Below, in pieces: positions 26,543 to 35,663 of a DNA stretch of 64,000 bases; position 1 is the stretch's first letter; every line of letters starts with the position of its first letter. The DNA lies in assembly GCF_034555935.1 (NCBI RefSeq), contig NZ_JAYDCJ010000001.1, forward strand, positions 558,001 through 622,000. The letters run 5' to 3'. The notes beneath the pieces were generated by a model. It saw nothing but the letters and a program-made list of their open reading frames with translations, did no database searches and was not told where the DNA came from. The position numbers and the translations under genes were made by a program. Source of the stretch: Marinobacter qingdaonensis. Lineage in GTDB: Bacteria > Pseudomonadota > Gammaproteobacteria > Pseudomonadales > Oleiphilaceae.

Positions 26543-28027
26543 TTACCAATTCTTGAAAGGCACGTTCTTGACCCGCTCCACGACCGGTCGACGGAACCAA
26601 TCGGTTTTTTGCGCACCCCCCGACAGGACGTACTCCAGATAATCCGGATACGCCAGCCCCATATCGACGGCGGCCAGTGGCGGCGCAAAATCGTCGGGAA
26701 TGACCAGCGCGAACGGGTAATTATTCTCATCTTTGAAGACCGTGAGACTGTTCTGCGCGTTACGCGAGTACCCCAACACTGGCGATTTGCCCATCAGGTG
26801 CACTTCGTATTCGGTGTCGTACACATACAGATAAGGATCGAATGGCGCCTCCTCTATATCTGCAAAAGGCACCGGCAGGTCGAACACCACGGAGAAATCA
26901 AAGCGGGGTCCCTCCACGACGGCTTGCTCGTGAAACGTGTTCACATAGGTGGAGCTGCCATCCGAAAATTCGCCAGCAATGTTCTCAGCAAGCAGAAGAT
27001 CTAGCTCACCGCTCACCCATTGCTGTTTCGGGAAACCAAGCTTTGGGGTCAGGCTGCTCGCCTCGTAAAAATTGTAGGTCGCCAACCCGGATGCCCACGT
27101 TGGCAAGGCGATACGAAGACGCCAATCGTGATTGTAGGCAGCACCCCGGGCAACCAGATACCCCGACCCGGTAATCCGGCTGACCTCGCTATTGGCGTTT
27201 GTGTCCATGGCTACACGATAAGCGACCACCAGATCATTGAAGTCATAATCGCCCTGCTTGGGAAACAGGTCTTCATAAGAGGCCACATAATAGCCGTCGT
27301 TCGAGGGGTAGTAGGTCCAGTTCACCAGGGCCTCGCCGGAGGCATTCAGTGTCAATGGCGCCAGCGCCCGACCGGGGGCAAGCGCATCCAGGTAGGTAGC
27401 GTCTGCGCTCGACAGCAGAGCAATTTCCTCATCGGCTCCGGCGAAATCATAGAAGGCTTCAGGGTCCGTCAATTTACGGTCCACGACCAGAAAGCGCACG
27501 GTAAACGTGGCACCCATCAAGTCTGTCAGATCACGGGCGACCGGCACGCGAAGCGTTCCGTCAAAAGACGATCCATTCATTTCACTCAAAATGTCCGAGC
27601 TGGTTCGGTTCGATTGGCTGTCGCCAACGATCGTACTGTAGAGCGCCCGATTCGTATTACCTTTCTTTAAGAGCAACGAGTAGGTCACTGTGGAGAGATC
27701 GGTAATAACGACTGTTTCAGTCGCGTAGATCAACCTCAATTCCACTGACTCGATGGCAACCCCCTGACTCTCTGAGTTCTCACTGCCATCGTTTGGCTCG
27801 TTCAGTGAGACCGAAAAAACGAGAGCGCCGTTGTTGTCCCGTCGGAAAGCTTCCAAGGTTGCTCCGTTCGATACTTTCTCTTTGAGGGCGGGCGAAAACA
27901 GATCGATGGTGCCAACACCGTCGTTTTGGATTTTGTCCTGAAACTTGAACGACAACACACTGGCCAGGGCCTGACCACTGCCAAGCATCAGAACCACACT
28001 GGCGAACAGACACATCAGACGTTTCAT
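26543..28027 (-). CDS. LruC-domain secreted protein
   Basis: A 494-aa protein with a signal peptide (residues 1 to about 22, ending QALA). The C-terminal half carries the LruC/DUF4842 signature YEDLFPKQGDYDFNDLVVAY, and its later segments (HDWRLRIALP, EYEVHLMG) fit the domain's usual end. The N-terminal half (about 25-230) is beta-rich and unassigned. Its start overlaps the stop of the lipoprotein gene upstream as ATGA, so they form a two-gene operon with the sigma-54 promoter at 28531-28547. The LruC domain has no proven function. Co-regulation with a polysaccharide locus makes an extracellular matrix or adhesin role likely. Confidence 0.85.
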   Translation of the reverse strand: MKRLMCLFASVVLMLGSGQALASVLSFKFQDKIQNDGVGTIDLFSPALKEKVSNGATLEAFRRDNNGALVFSVSLNEPNDGSENSESQGVAIESVELRLIYATETVVITDLSTVTYSLLLKKGNTNRALYSTIVGDSQSNRTSSDILSEMNGSSFDGTLRVPVARDLTDLMGATFTVRFLVVDRKLTDPEAFYDFAGADEEIALLSSADATYLDALAPGRALAPLTLNASGEALVNWTYYPSNDGYYVASYEDLFPKQGDYDFNDLVVAYRVAMDTNANSEVSRITGSGYLVARGAAYNHDWRLRIALPTWASGLATYNFYEASSLTPKLGFPKQQWVSGELDLLLAENIAGEFSDGSSTYVNTFHEQAVVEGPRFDFSVVFDLPVPFADIEEAPFDPYLYVYDTEYEVHLMGKSPVLGYSRNAQNSLTVFKDENNYPFALVIPDDFAPPLAAVDMGLAYPDYLEYVLSGGAQKTDWFRRPVVERVKNVPFKNW

Positions 28028-28488
28028 AGTAAAAACTCCTCGGTAAATACCTGTCCGCCTTCGGACACACTGAAGATCTCGACAATGAGCGCAGCACTGG
28101 ATGTAGGAAGGGAAAAGGAAAAGGACGTTGAGTCTCCCACCCGGAATGAGGAGAGGCGGTAGACATTGTCTGCGCCGTCCGATGCCTTGAGGACGTAATT
28201 GTCCGACATCGACAGACCAGCCAGCCGATCAGCGTCCAGAACCACTGCCACTGTTTTAAAGTTGCCAAACTGGAAAGCCTCTGGCGCTTTGTTTTCAGCC
28301 AGTGCCGTGGACGTCGGCGCAGCGACAACCGCATCCTCCGTTTGCGGAGTGGAGCTGCCAGATGCACTGACGGAGCTGGAACCGCCAGAACCACCGCAAC
28401 CGGCAAGCAGCAGCAATGCGAGGGTCGACGCAAGAGCGTGGAAGATTGTTTTTTTATCCGGAGCCAGGTTGGCCGGGTTGATCTGCAT
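28024..28488 (-). CDS. Small lipoprotein, unknown function
   Basis: A 154-aa protein with a lipoprotein signal (LALLLLAGCGGSGG; lipobox LAGC), a Ser/Gly/Thr-rich linker and a beta-rich domain (about 75-154) that I do not recognise. GGAGG sits six bases before ATG 28488. It is the first gene of the operon with the LruC protein (ATGA overlap), so the two are probably translated together and may interact at the outer membrane. Confidence 0.75.
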   Translation of the reverse strand: MQINPANLAPDKKTIFHALASTLALLLLAGCGGSGGSSSVSASGSSTPQTEDAVVAAPTSTALAENKAPEAFQFGNFKTVAVVLDADRLAGLSMSDNYVLKASDGADNVYRLSSFRVGDSTSFSFSLPTSSAALIVEIFSVSEGGQVFTEEFLL

Positions 28489-28530
28489 AACTACCTCCAA
28501 TCGACAGCAAATGACTGTTAATTGGGGCAT

Positions 28531-28547
28531 TGCAGCGTTCGGGCCAA
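28531..28547 (-). promoter_or_regulatory. Sigma-54 promoter of the lipoprotein-LruC operon
   Basis: On the minus strand: TTGGCCC-G-AACG-CTGC-A, against consensus TTGGCAC-G-N4-TTGC-A. The -24 and -12 elements are at the exact spacing and 43 bases from the start codon. An enhancer-type box lies 70 bases upstream. Confidence 0.75.
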
Positions 28548-28609
28548 CTCTTCAAGCAATTGTTTTATATGTTTTTTTGTTTTACTTGCGGACGACTGTC
28601 GCAGGAGGA

Positions 28610-28624
28610 TTCGCATTCTGCTAA
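28610..28624. promoter_or_regulatory. LuxO/SypG-type enhancer box 1
   Basis: TTCGCA-TTC-TGCTAA: half-sites TTYGCA and TGCRAA with a three-base spacer, one mismatch. The centre is 70 bases upstream of the -24 element of the lipoprotein-LruC promoter. Confidence 0.6.
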
Positions 28625-28640
28625 TCACCCTTCCCAGAGT

Positions 28641-28666
28641 AAAAAAAGCCCAACCGGGGTTGGGCC
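28641..28666 (-). terminator. Rho-independent terminator of the REC-GGDEF-EAL gene
   Basis: On the minus strand GGCCCAACC pairs with GGTTGGGC around a short loop, followed by seven T. It lies 23 bases beyond the stop codon. Confidence 0.88.
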
Positions 28667-28689
28667 AAAGGCGTTGGATACAAACGGGA

Positions 28690-30810
28690 TCAGGCGGCAA
28701 CGCTTTTCGACGCAGGGCCCTCATAAAATTGATCGAAAGCGGCTTTATCCACGGGGCGACCGGTCAAGAATCCCTGAACCGAATCGCAGCCAAGAAGCTT
28801 CAGGCAATCCAACTGCTCGGGCGTTTCTACACCTTCGGCAATCACATGCAGGCCAACTTCGTGTCCGACGGTAATAATGGCTTTGGCAATCGCCAGTGCC
28901 GTATTGTCGTGGGTAATGTTTTGAACAAAACTCCGGTCGATTTTCAGGCAATCGACAGGCAAGTTTTTCAAGTAACTGAGCGATGAGTAGCCAGTGCCAA
29001 AGTCATCCACCGATACCCTGACTCCCGTCGCCCGAAGTGCCTCCAGGTTGAACACAGCACGGCTGCCAGCATCCACCATCACAGCCTCTGTCACTTCCAG
29101 TTCCACCAGCGACTGGTCGATCTCACGCTCGGCAATGGCGTCATGCAACTCTCGGGTAAATTCACCGGTGTTCAGGTGGCTACCAGAAATATTGATCGAT
29201 ACCGGCACACTCGGGCGCCCCTGGTTACGCCAGTCGACCATCTGATCCAGCACCTCCTGAATCACAAACTGACTCAATGGAACGATCAGACCGCAACGCT
29301 CGGCGGCCGGAATGAAGACTGCCGGTGATACCGGCCCCAGCTCCTTGCAATTCCAGCGAATCAGCGCTTCCATACCAACCAGCGTCATGCTGGTGAGTGA
29401 AAACTTGGGCTGATAGTGCATCTCCAGCCGGCCGCGGAGCACATCACGACGCAGCAGCCGTTCGATTTCGTAATCTCGCTGGATGTCCAGCCTGACATCC
29501 TCGTTGTAGACACTGACTGGCACTCCGGCCGCCTCATTCATATTGGCAGCACAGGCGGTCGCGGCGATAAACCCATCGGCAACGGGCACTGACTTCATCG
29601 TGTCGGTCACGCCCGCCTTCCAGGTCAGAGAAAAGGTATAGCCATTCACCTCGTAGGGTCGATTCAGCGCGGCATAAACACAGGATGCCATCTCGGCGCT
29701 CACGTTCTCATCCGTGATGCCAAAGAGCGCAATCATGAATTCCGAGTCGCCAATCCGAGCAAGGGCAGGCCGTTTTCCGCGATCCTGAAGAGGCCCCTGG
29801 TTGGCTACCACGTCCCGCATCCGATTGGCGATCAGAGCCGCCAGGTCATTCAGTCCAGCACGGCCGATTCGAGACTCATAGCTCGAAAAATTACTGGCGA
29901 TAAAGCGCAGCAAACCAGTGTGTCCGACGTTCTCAACATCGTGCTCGAACTGAGCATTCAGCTCCCGGGTAATGAAATTGAGGTTTCCAAGCTGTGTACA
30001 GGCATCCCGATAAACCAACTCGTACATTTTCTTGTCAGCCAGCCAGCTTTCGGTCAAATCGTTGAACAAACAGAAACGCTCGCCATCGACACCGAGAACA
30101 AACCTGCCCTGAATCAGCATGTCGTGCTGCTGCGTAGACCGGATGAAGAACGGCTCACCGCCGGCCATGGTCTCCGATGCCTTCCAGCCTTCCTGCGCTT
30201 CCAGCTTCGCCGAGCCCGACAACACATCGAACAACGACAGCCCCGGGAGCAACACAGAGGAAAAGGCCTGATCGATTCGCTCCAGATGATGCCGATCAAT
30301 GATGATGCCATTCGGATCCAGCGTCAGGGCTGCCTCCGATGATGACTTCAGCATACGGGTGACCTGATCAGCGCGGGCTTTTTCCCGGTTTTCGCTTTCC
30401 CGAGCGCGAATCAGTGACTTCAGGCGTTGAATGGTAATTCGCCAGTTCAACGGCTTGGGTGCAAAATCGGTAGCGCCACACTCGAAGGCGTGTTCAATCG
30501 AGTCATCGTCATCCTGGCCCGTGGCGAGAATGATTGGCACGGGGTCATCTTTCAAAAACTTGCGCATGGCTTTACAGGTATCAAAGCCATTGAGACCGGG
30601 CATACGCGCATCGAGCAACACAGCGTCAAAAACCCGGGTTTGTAGCCACCGAATAGCGCTGCTGCCATCTGATACTTCGGTGACCACAAACCCCGCTTTT
30701 TCCAGCGCTGCTCGAGCGACGATGCGAACGGCAATGTCGTCATCCACAACAAGAAGATGATGGGCGGATGATGAGTAAACGGGTGTTTCGGTCTCAGTGT
30801 TGCTTTTCAT
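28690..30810 (-). CDS. Response regulator with degenerate GGDEF and intact EAL domain
   Basis: A 706-aa cytoplasmic protein. REC domain (about 18-135) with phospho-acceptor Asp67. A PAS-like linker (150-265) precedes a GGDEF domain (about 270-440) whose active-site motif reads RIGDSEF, one Gly lost. The EAL domain (about 455-695) keeps the phosphodiesterase residues: EALIRW, ELEVTEA, DDFGTGYSS, LKIDRSF, AEGVETPEQ and QGFLTG. It should break down c-di-GMP, perhaps with GTP-binding control by the altered GGDEF. A sigma-54 promoter and enhancer box precede it, placing it in the polysaccharide regulon. Confidence 0.92.
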   Translation of the reverse strand: MKSNTETETPVYSSSAHHLLVVDDDIAVRIVARAALEKAGFVVTEVSDGSSAIRWLQTRVFDAVLLDARMPGLNGFDTCKAMRKFLKDDPVPIILATGQDDDDSIEHAFECGATDFAPKPLNWRITIQRLKSLIRARESENREKARADQVTRMLKSSSEAALTLDPNGIIIDRHHLERIDQAFSSVLLPGLSLFDVLSGSAKLEAQEGWKASETMAGGEPFFIRSTQQHDMLIQGRFVLGVDGERFCLFNDLTESWLADKKMYELVYRDACTQLGNLNFITRELNAQFEHDVENVGHTGLLRFIASNFSSYESRIGRAGLNDLAALIANRMRDVVANQGPLQDRGKRPALARIGDSEFMIALFGITDENVSAEMASCVYAALNRPYEVNGYTFSLTWKAGVTDTMKSVPVADGFIAATACAANMNEAAGVPVSVYNEDVRLDIQRDYEIERLLRRDVLRGRLEMHYQPKFSLTSMTLVGMEALIRWNCKELGPVSPAVFIPAAERCGLIVPLSQFVIQEVLDQMVDWRNQGRPSVPVSINISGSHLNTGEFTRELHDAIAEREIDQSLVELEVTEAVMVDAGSRAVFNLEALRATGVRVSVDDFGTGYSSLSYLKNLPVDCLKIDRSFVQNITHDNTALAIAKAIITVGHEVGLHVIAEGVETPEQLDCLKLLGCDSVQGFLTGRPVDKAAFDQFYEGPASKSVAA

Positions 30811-30872
30811 GGCAGCGCCCCTTCTCCGGCAGTGCGTAAAAAATCAGGAATCCCCTTTTCTATCCCTCACTT

Positions 30873-30889
30873 TGCATCAGGCATGCCAG
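30873..30889 (-). promoter_or_regulatory. Sigma-54 promoter of the REC-GGDEF-EAL gene
   Basis: On the minus strand: CTGGCAT-G-CCTG-ATGC-A. Correct -24/-12 spacing, 63 bases upstream of ATG 30810. The box centred at 30956 is 67 bases further upstream. Confidence 0.7.
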
Positions 30890-30948
30890 AATTGAATTAT
30901 TATTTTTTTCAGTGGGTTGCATTCTTTCTCATGGAGAAACAAAGCGTT

Positions 30949-30963
30949 TTCGCAAATTGCATC
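30949..30963. promoter_or_regulatory. LuxO/SypG-type enhancer box 2
   Basis: TTCGCA-AAT-TGCATC. The first half-site is exact; the second matches at TGCA. It is followed by a further GCAATG that may form an overlapping half-site. Confidence 0.55.
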
Positions 30964-31016
30964 GCAATGTGAGGGCGTCGTTTTTGCAGTTCGACAACCC
31001 GCGATCTCGCAGCCCC

Positions 31017-31042
31017 AAAAAAAGGCCGCAAAAGCGGCCTTT
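31017..31042 (-). terminator. Rho-independent terminator of the kinase-regulator operon
   Basis: AAAGGCCGC/GCGGCCTTT with loop TTTT on the minus strand, followed by seven T (31017-31023 region). It lies just beyond the end of the sigma-54 regulator gene. Confidence 0.9.
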
Positions 31043-31074
31043 AAACGATAAAGCTCGGTCTCAGGGGCTAAGCG

Positions 31075-32517
31075 CTAAACCGCCTCCCACTGCTGTTTCT
31101 TGCGATAAATCGTGGAAGCGCTGATCTCGAGGAACGCGGCTGCCCTGGGTACATTGCCACCACAACGGTCTATCGCCCGTTCAATGATTTCTTTCTCCTC
31201 AACCCACAACGGCCGAATGTCGCCATTAGCCTCTGGCGGTTGCGGCGCCACTGCGCCATTGAGCGGCTGGCGGTCGATTTGACTCGGGGTCCTCTCCATT
31301 GCGTAGGCATGGCTTGATTTCGCGACGGCTCGACCGCCCGAACGGACGGAATCAGGCAACATATCCGGCCGAACCAGCTCGCCATCGTTCAGCACAACGA
31401 TATTCCGAATGACATTGCCAAGTTCCCGGACATTCCCCGGCCAGCTGTAATCCAGCAGGATGCGTTTTACCTCTTCGCTGAAACCGCGAAAGCGCTTGTT
31501 CTCTTCAACCGTGCACTGCTTGAGCATCCGCTCACCGATCAGCAGGCTGTCATTGCCGCGCTGACGGAGCGGTGGCATCTCCAGAGGAATAACGTGAAGC
31601 CGGTAATACAGGTCTTCCCGGAACCGCCCGGCTCTGACCTCTTCCAATGGATCGCGGTTGGTGGCACAGATGAAGCGAACGTCCACCTTGACCTCCCGAT
31701 TGGCACCGACCGGCTGAAACGTTCCCGACTGGATGAAGCGCAGCAGCTTGCTCTGCAGATCCATGGGCATTTCGCCAATCTCATCCAAAAACAGCGTGCC
31801 GCCAGAGGCCCGGGCTGCTGCACCTTCACGGCTGCCGGTCGCGCCGGTAAACGCACCCTTCACATGGCCAAAGATTTCGCTTTCCAGCAGATCCTTGGGG
31901 ATGGCCGCACAGTTCAGGGCGATGAAGGGTTTGTCCCGACGCAGGCTTTCGGCGTGCAGCGCCGATGCACAGAGTTCCTTGCCGGTTCCGCTCTCACCAG
32001 TGATAAACACGGTGGCATTGCTCTTCGATGCGCTTTCGATGATGCGATACACATTCTGCATAGGCAGCGATGCCCCGACCATCTCGTGAAAGGCATCGCG
32101 CTGGAACGATTTCTCGTACTCCGTGACAATCTCTTTCAGCTGTTCCTTTTTGAGAATATTTTCCAGCGTGACCAGAAGACGAGCTTTTTCAAAAGGCTTG
32201 GACAGGAAATCGCTGGCGCCTCGCTGCATGGAGTCGACGACCACATCAACCGAACCATGGGCGGTCATAACCACCACCGGCAACGGATCTTCCGTTCTCT
32301 GGATTTCGTCGAGAATGTCCAGGCCTGTCATATCCGGCAGGCGGACGTCTGTCAGTACCAGGTCGAACCGTTGTGACGCCAGTTTTTCAAGCGCTTCAGA
32401 ACCTGTCCCAGCTGTCACCACCGAATAATCGGCCTCCAGATAGCTGCGGTAGACCAGCGCATTGGAGGCACTGTCTTCCACCAGGAGAACACGAGGACTG
32501 GATTGATAATCAGGCAT
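31075..32517 (-). CDS. LuxO/SypG-type sigma-54-dependent response regulator
   Basis: A 480-aa NtrC-family activator. REC domain (about 8-122) with Asp57. The AAA+ domain (about 145-385) has Walker A GESGTGKE, the sigma-54-contacting GAFTGA motif, Walker B GGTLFLDEIGE and an arginine-finger region. A Fis-type HTH is at the C-terminus (NVPRAAAFLEISASTIYRKKQ). It closes the operon with the PhnD-like protein and hybrid kinase, 15 bases after the kinase. Boxes of the LuxO/SypG type with sigma-54 promoters surround the locus, so it is the probable activator of those promoters, including that of its own operon. Confidence 0.93.
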   Translation of the reverse strand: MPDYQSSPRVLLVEDSASNALVYRSYLEADYSVVTAGTGSEALEKLASQRFDLVLTDVRLPDMTGLDILDEIQRTEDPLPVVVMTAHGSVDVVVDSMQRGASDFLSKPFEKARLLVTLENILKKEQLKEIVTEYEKSFQRDAFHEMVGASLPMQNVYRIIESASKSNATVFITGESGTGKELCASALHAESLRRDKPFIALNCAAIPKDLLESEIFGHVKGAFTGATGSREGAAARASGGTLFLDEIGEMPMDLQSKLLRFIQSGTFQPVGANREVKVDVRFICATNRDPLEEVRAGRFREDLYYRLHVIPLEMPPLRQRGNDSLLIGERMLKQCTVEENKRFRGFSEEVKRILLDYSWPGNVRELGNVIRNIVVLNDGELVRPDMLPDSVRSGGRAVAKSSHAYAMERTPSQIDRQPLNGAVAPQPPEANGDIRPLWVEEKEIIERAIDRCGGNVPRAAAFLEISASTIYRKKQQWEAV

Positions 32518-32531
32518 GTTCGGGAGCGTCC

Positions 32532-35500
32532 TTATTCAGAGGCGATTTTTTCTTCCAATGCAGTCATTTTCTGACTGTAGGCCTTTTCGGTTTCCTCGGC
32601 TACAGTGGCCAGTGTAGCTACCAGTCCCGCCAGCAAGTCCGTCTGATGCTCTGCCGCCGCATATTCCAGCGATTTCGCCACTGCCGATAGCCGGGCCCCA
32701 CCGTAGGTACCGGAGCAACTTTTGAGCGCGTGCGCCTGCTCTCTCAGCTCGCCAATGTCCCCTTCGGCAAAGGCGGCTTCGACGGCTGACCAACGGTTTT
32801 TTATCTCGCGGATAAATATAGACAACATCATGGGAATGGTCTCCCAGGAAGTGTCGGTCGCAAGCTGAGCAAGCGCTGGCTCGTTCAGCACTTCCTCATT
32901 TTCGAACGCCGCTGTACTTGTCATTGTTGTGTCCTCGTTGTTCTGTCTGCGTTGAGCAACCGCTGAGATCAATGTAGTCACCTGAAACGGTTTACTGACA
33001 AAGTCATCCATGCCGGCTTCCCTACACCGATCAATTTCGGATGTTTCAGCGTTTGCGGTCAGTGCGATGATCTTGGTTCTAGCGTTTGGCCCATGCCCCT
33101 TGCGGATGATCTCGGTGGCTTGCAGGCCATTCATCTTCGGCATTCGCACATCCATCAAAATCGCATGGTATGGCTGCTTGCCTGCCATCGCGACCGCCTG
33201 TTCGCCATCCTCAGCATGGTCCAGGCGGTAACCGTGACGCTGCAGAACCGCGGCCGCCACCAGCCGATTGGCTTCAACGTCATCCACCAGCAGGAGACGA
33301 TGTTCTGCTTCATCGGGTGACAACGGCTGTTCCGGAGGTGCCGCTGCCATGTGCAAGCCCTCGTCGCTGCGCGCACCCAGTGTCGACGACTGGCTGGCCG
33401 GTTCGAAAATGGCAGCAATCAGGTTTTCGGCAAACAGGGTACCGCCGCCGAGCGACTCCACATTCCGCTCATCACTCGCTTCGCCCAACTTCAAGATGCG
33501 CCAGTCACCCACTTCCGGCACCGGCAACTCAGCGAGGCTTGGAGTATCGACCAACAGGATGCGTTCGTCGGCAACCGAGGACTGACTCAGCCATGACATC
33601 TGATGGTTGACGCCGTCAGTGTTCGCCACGACGTTTAGGCCTGTGTGCTCTGCCCACTCGGCGAGGGCGAAGGCAAGGCCCCGGTCAGAAACCACCATGG
33701 CAACATCAACGGCCCTCTGGGCAGGCGCCGCCAATTCGTTCTTTTGCTTCCCCTCGGGCTGTGCGGCTTTCACCGTGAAGGAAAAGCACGAACCCTCTCT
33801 CTCAGTGCTCACCACTGACACGCTACCACCCATCAACTGAACCAGTTGCCGGGCAATGGTCAGGCCCAGTCCAGTGCCACCATATCCGGTGTCTCTTGCA
33901 GCATCTACCTGCTCGAACTCACCGAAAACGGCATCGATCATGCTTTCCGGGATACCCGGGCCGGTGTCATGAACGTCAACCTGCCACATTGTCTCCCCAT
34001 CCACCTCAATCTGGCGCGGCGCAACGGTAATCGATCCGCTCTGGGTAAACTTGAACGCGTTGTCGACCAGAATGGTCAATACCTGGCGAACCCGGTCGGG
34101 GTCGGCACACACCCTCAGCGGCGAGAAGGCATCCGCCAGAAACGCCAGCGTCAGATCGGGCTTGCTCGGGCGAGTCATGATGGCGGCAAAGACCTCACGC
34201 ACGATCGGTCCCAGGCTAAAGATCTCTTCGCGCACTTCGATCTGCCCGGCCTCGATGCGAGAAAAATCCAGTACATCATTAATCACGTGCAACAAGGCAT
34301 TGCCCGATCCACGGGCGATACCGATCATCTTTTGCATGTCAGGCGACAGGTCCTGCCCCTGGCCGAGAACCTCAAGCGCCCCCAGAACCGCATTCAGCGG
34401 CGAACGGATTTCATGGGACATGTGAGACAGAAAACGCGATTTGGCCAGCGACGCTTCCTCGGCAGTCGACTTGGCCTCAATCAACGCCGCTTCACTGGCT
34501 TTGCGCTCGGTGATATCTCGCAGAGTCGCGGTGACGACAACATCGTTTTCAAGGTAGGTGGCCATCAATGCCAACTCAATCGGGAACTGATGCCCTCTGC
34601 GATGCAAAGCTACAGCTTCGATACGCTTGCCAATCAGCGGGCCCTCTCCAGTCTCAAGGAATTTCTGCATTCCCGCAGCATGGGCTGACCGGTATTGTTC
34701 CGGAATCAACATCGTGGCCATATCCCGGCCCATGGCCTCTTCTCGGGTCCAGCCCAGCATTTCAACGGCCGACTTGCTGTACTCAATGATCCGCCCCTCG
34801 GAGTCGATACTGAGTAGTGCGTCCAGGCTGGAGTCAACGATGGAAGATCTGAGCTCCTGGGCTTGCTGGGTCTGACGCTGAAGAAGCTGCATCTCTTTAC
34901 GCTGGTCATCCAGTCTCTGATTTTTTTCTTCCAGGCTGGCAATCGTGTCTTTCAGGCGTTGTTCACGCTCGCCAAGCGCGTGACTCATTTGATCAAACGC
35001 CTGCATCGTCTGGCCGAGTTCATCCCCTTTGCCGGCCGACGAAAGCCTGAGCCACTGTCCCTTCTGGGCGGCCTCGGCTGCTTTTCTGAGCTGAGTGATT
35101 CGCCGGGTCAACAGCGTCGCCAACAGCCACGAACACAGCGCGACCAGCACCAATTCAAGCCCCGCAATGACCAGAAAGCGTTGCCGGGCCTCGGCGACCA
35201 GGGCGTTCAATGAATCGACCGAGATGCCGAGTTCAATTTGCCCGAAAGAATATCCGCTCTCCACAATGCCGGTTCTGGTGTCATACACCCCATCATCGAC
35301 CGACTGAAAATCCGAGTCGGCGGAAAACGTGCTCTCCGGCAGATTCCCGGCCGCAGCCAGATAACCGCTGTCGTCGGTGATCTGCACATAGACCACCTCC
35401 TCAAGCTGCACCACCTGACCGGCCACCTCCTCCAGTGTTGCCAGGTCCATGCTGATCACGGCATCTTTCACCACCGACTCGATCAAATTCACCGTGTCGC

Positions 35501-35633
35501 CGGCTCGTTTCGACAAGGCCTGCTGATTGGAAACGGTCAGGTAGTTCACTGCCTGCCAGATCAGAATCGCCAGAAAAAACGTTTCCAGCAGGGCGATGCC
35601 TACGATGGTTTTCCATTTAATCGACACAACCAT
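32532..35633 (-). CDS. Hybrid histidine kinase with receiver and HPt domains (SypF/LuxQ-like layout)
   Basis: About 1033 aa. TM1 (about 12-32), a periplasmic sensor (about 33-152), TM2 (153-176), HAMP (177-230), a coiled coil, and PAS (about 265-380). The kinase core follows with His407 in SHMSHEIRSP and an HATPase with DTGPGIP and GTGLGL. A diverged receiver-like region comes next, then a typical REC with Asp828 (ILMDVRMP), and an HPt domain with His968 (QAHALKSCSG). The H-D-H chain would pass phosphate to the sigma-54 regulator encoded next. ATG 35633 is used, though GAGGAG is only two bases away; GTG 35627 is an alternative at better spacing. The PhnD-like gene precedes it by 30 bases. Confidence 0.92.
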   Translation of the reverse strand: MVVSIKWKTIVGIALLETFFLAILIWQAVNYLTVSNQQALSKRAGDTVNLIESVVKDAVISMDLATLEEVAGQVVQLEEVVYVQITDDSGYLAAAGNLPESTFSADSDFQSVDDGVYDTRTGIVESGYSFGQIELGISVDSLNALVAEARQRFLVIAGLELVLVALCSWLLATLLTRRITQLRKAAEAAQKGQWLRLSSAGKGDELGQTMQAFDQMSHALGEREQRLKDTIASLEEKNQRLDDQRKEMQLLQRQTQQAQELRSSIVDSSLDALLSIDSEGRIIEYSKSAVEMLGWTREEAMGRDMATMLIPEQYRSAHAAGMQKFLETGEGPLIGKRIEAVALHRRGHQFPIELALMATYLENDVVVTATLRDITERKASEAALIEAKSTAEEASLAKSRFLSHMSHEIRSPLNAVLGALEVLGQGQDLSPDMQKMIGIARGSGNALLHVINDVLDFSRIEAGQIEVREEIFSLGPIVREVFAAIMTRPSKPDLTLAFLADAFSPLRVCADPDRVRQVLTILVDNAFKFTQSGSITVAPRQIEVDGETMWQVDVHDTGPGIPESMIDAVFGEFEQVDAARDTGYGGTGLGLTIARQLVQLMGGSVSVVSTEREGSCFSFTVKAAQPEGKQKNELAAPAQRAVDVAMVVSDRGLAFALAEWAEHTGLNVVANTDGVNHQMSWLSQSSVADERILLVDTPSLAELPVPEVGDWRILKLGEASDERNVESLGGGTLFAENLIAAIFEPASQSSTLGARSDEGLHMAAAPPEQPLSPDEAEHRLLLVDDVEANRLVAAAVLQRHGYRLDHAEDGEQAVAMAGKQPYHAILMDVRMPKMNGLQATEIIRKGHGPNARTKIIALTANAETSEIDRCREAGMDDFVSKPFQVTTLISAVAQRRQNNEDTTMTSTAAFENEEVLNEPALAQLATDTSWETIPMMLSIFIREIKNRWSAVEAAFAEGDIGELREQAHALKSCSGTYGGARLSAVAKSLEYAAAEHQTDLLAGLVATLATVAEETEKAYSQKMTALEEKIASE

Positions 35634-35663
35634 CACTCCTCAAAACGGATAACAGCCATTGGC

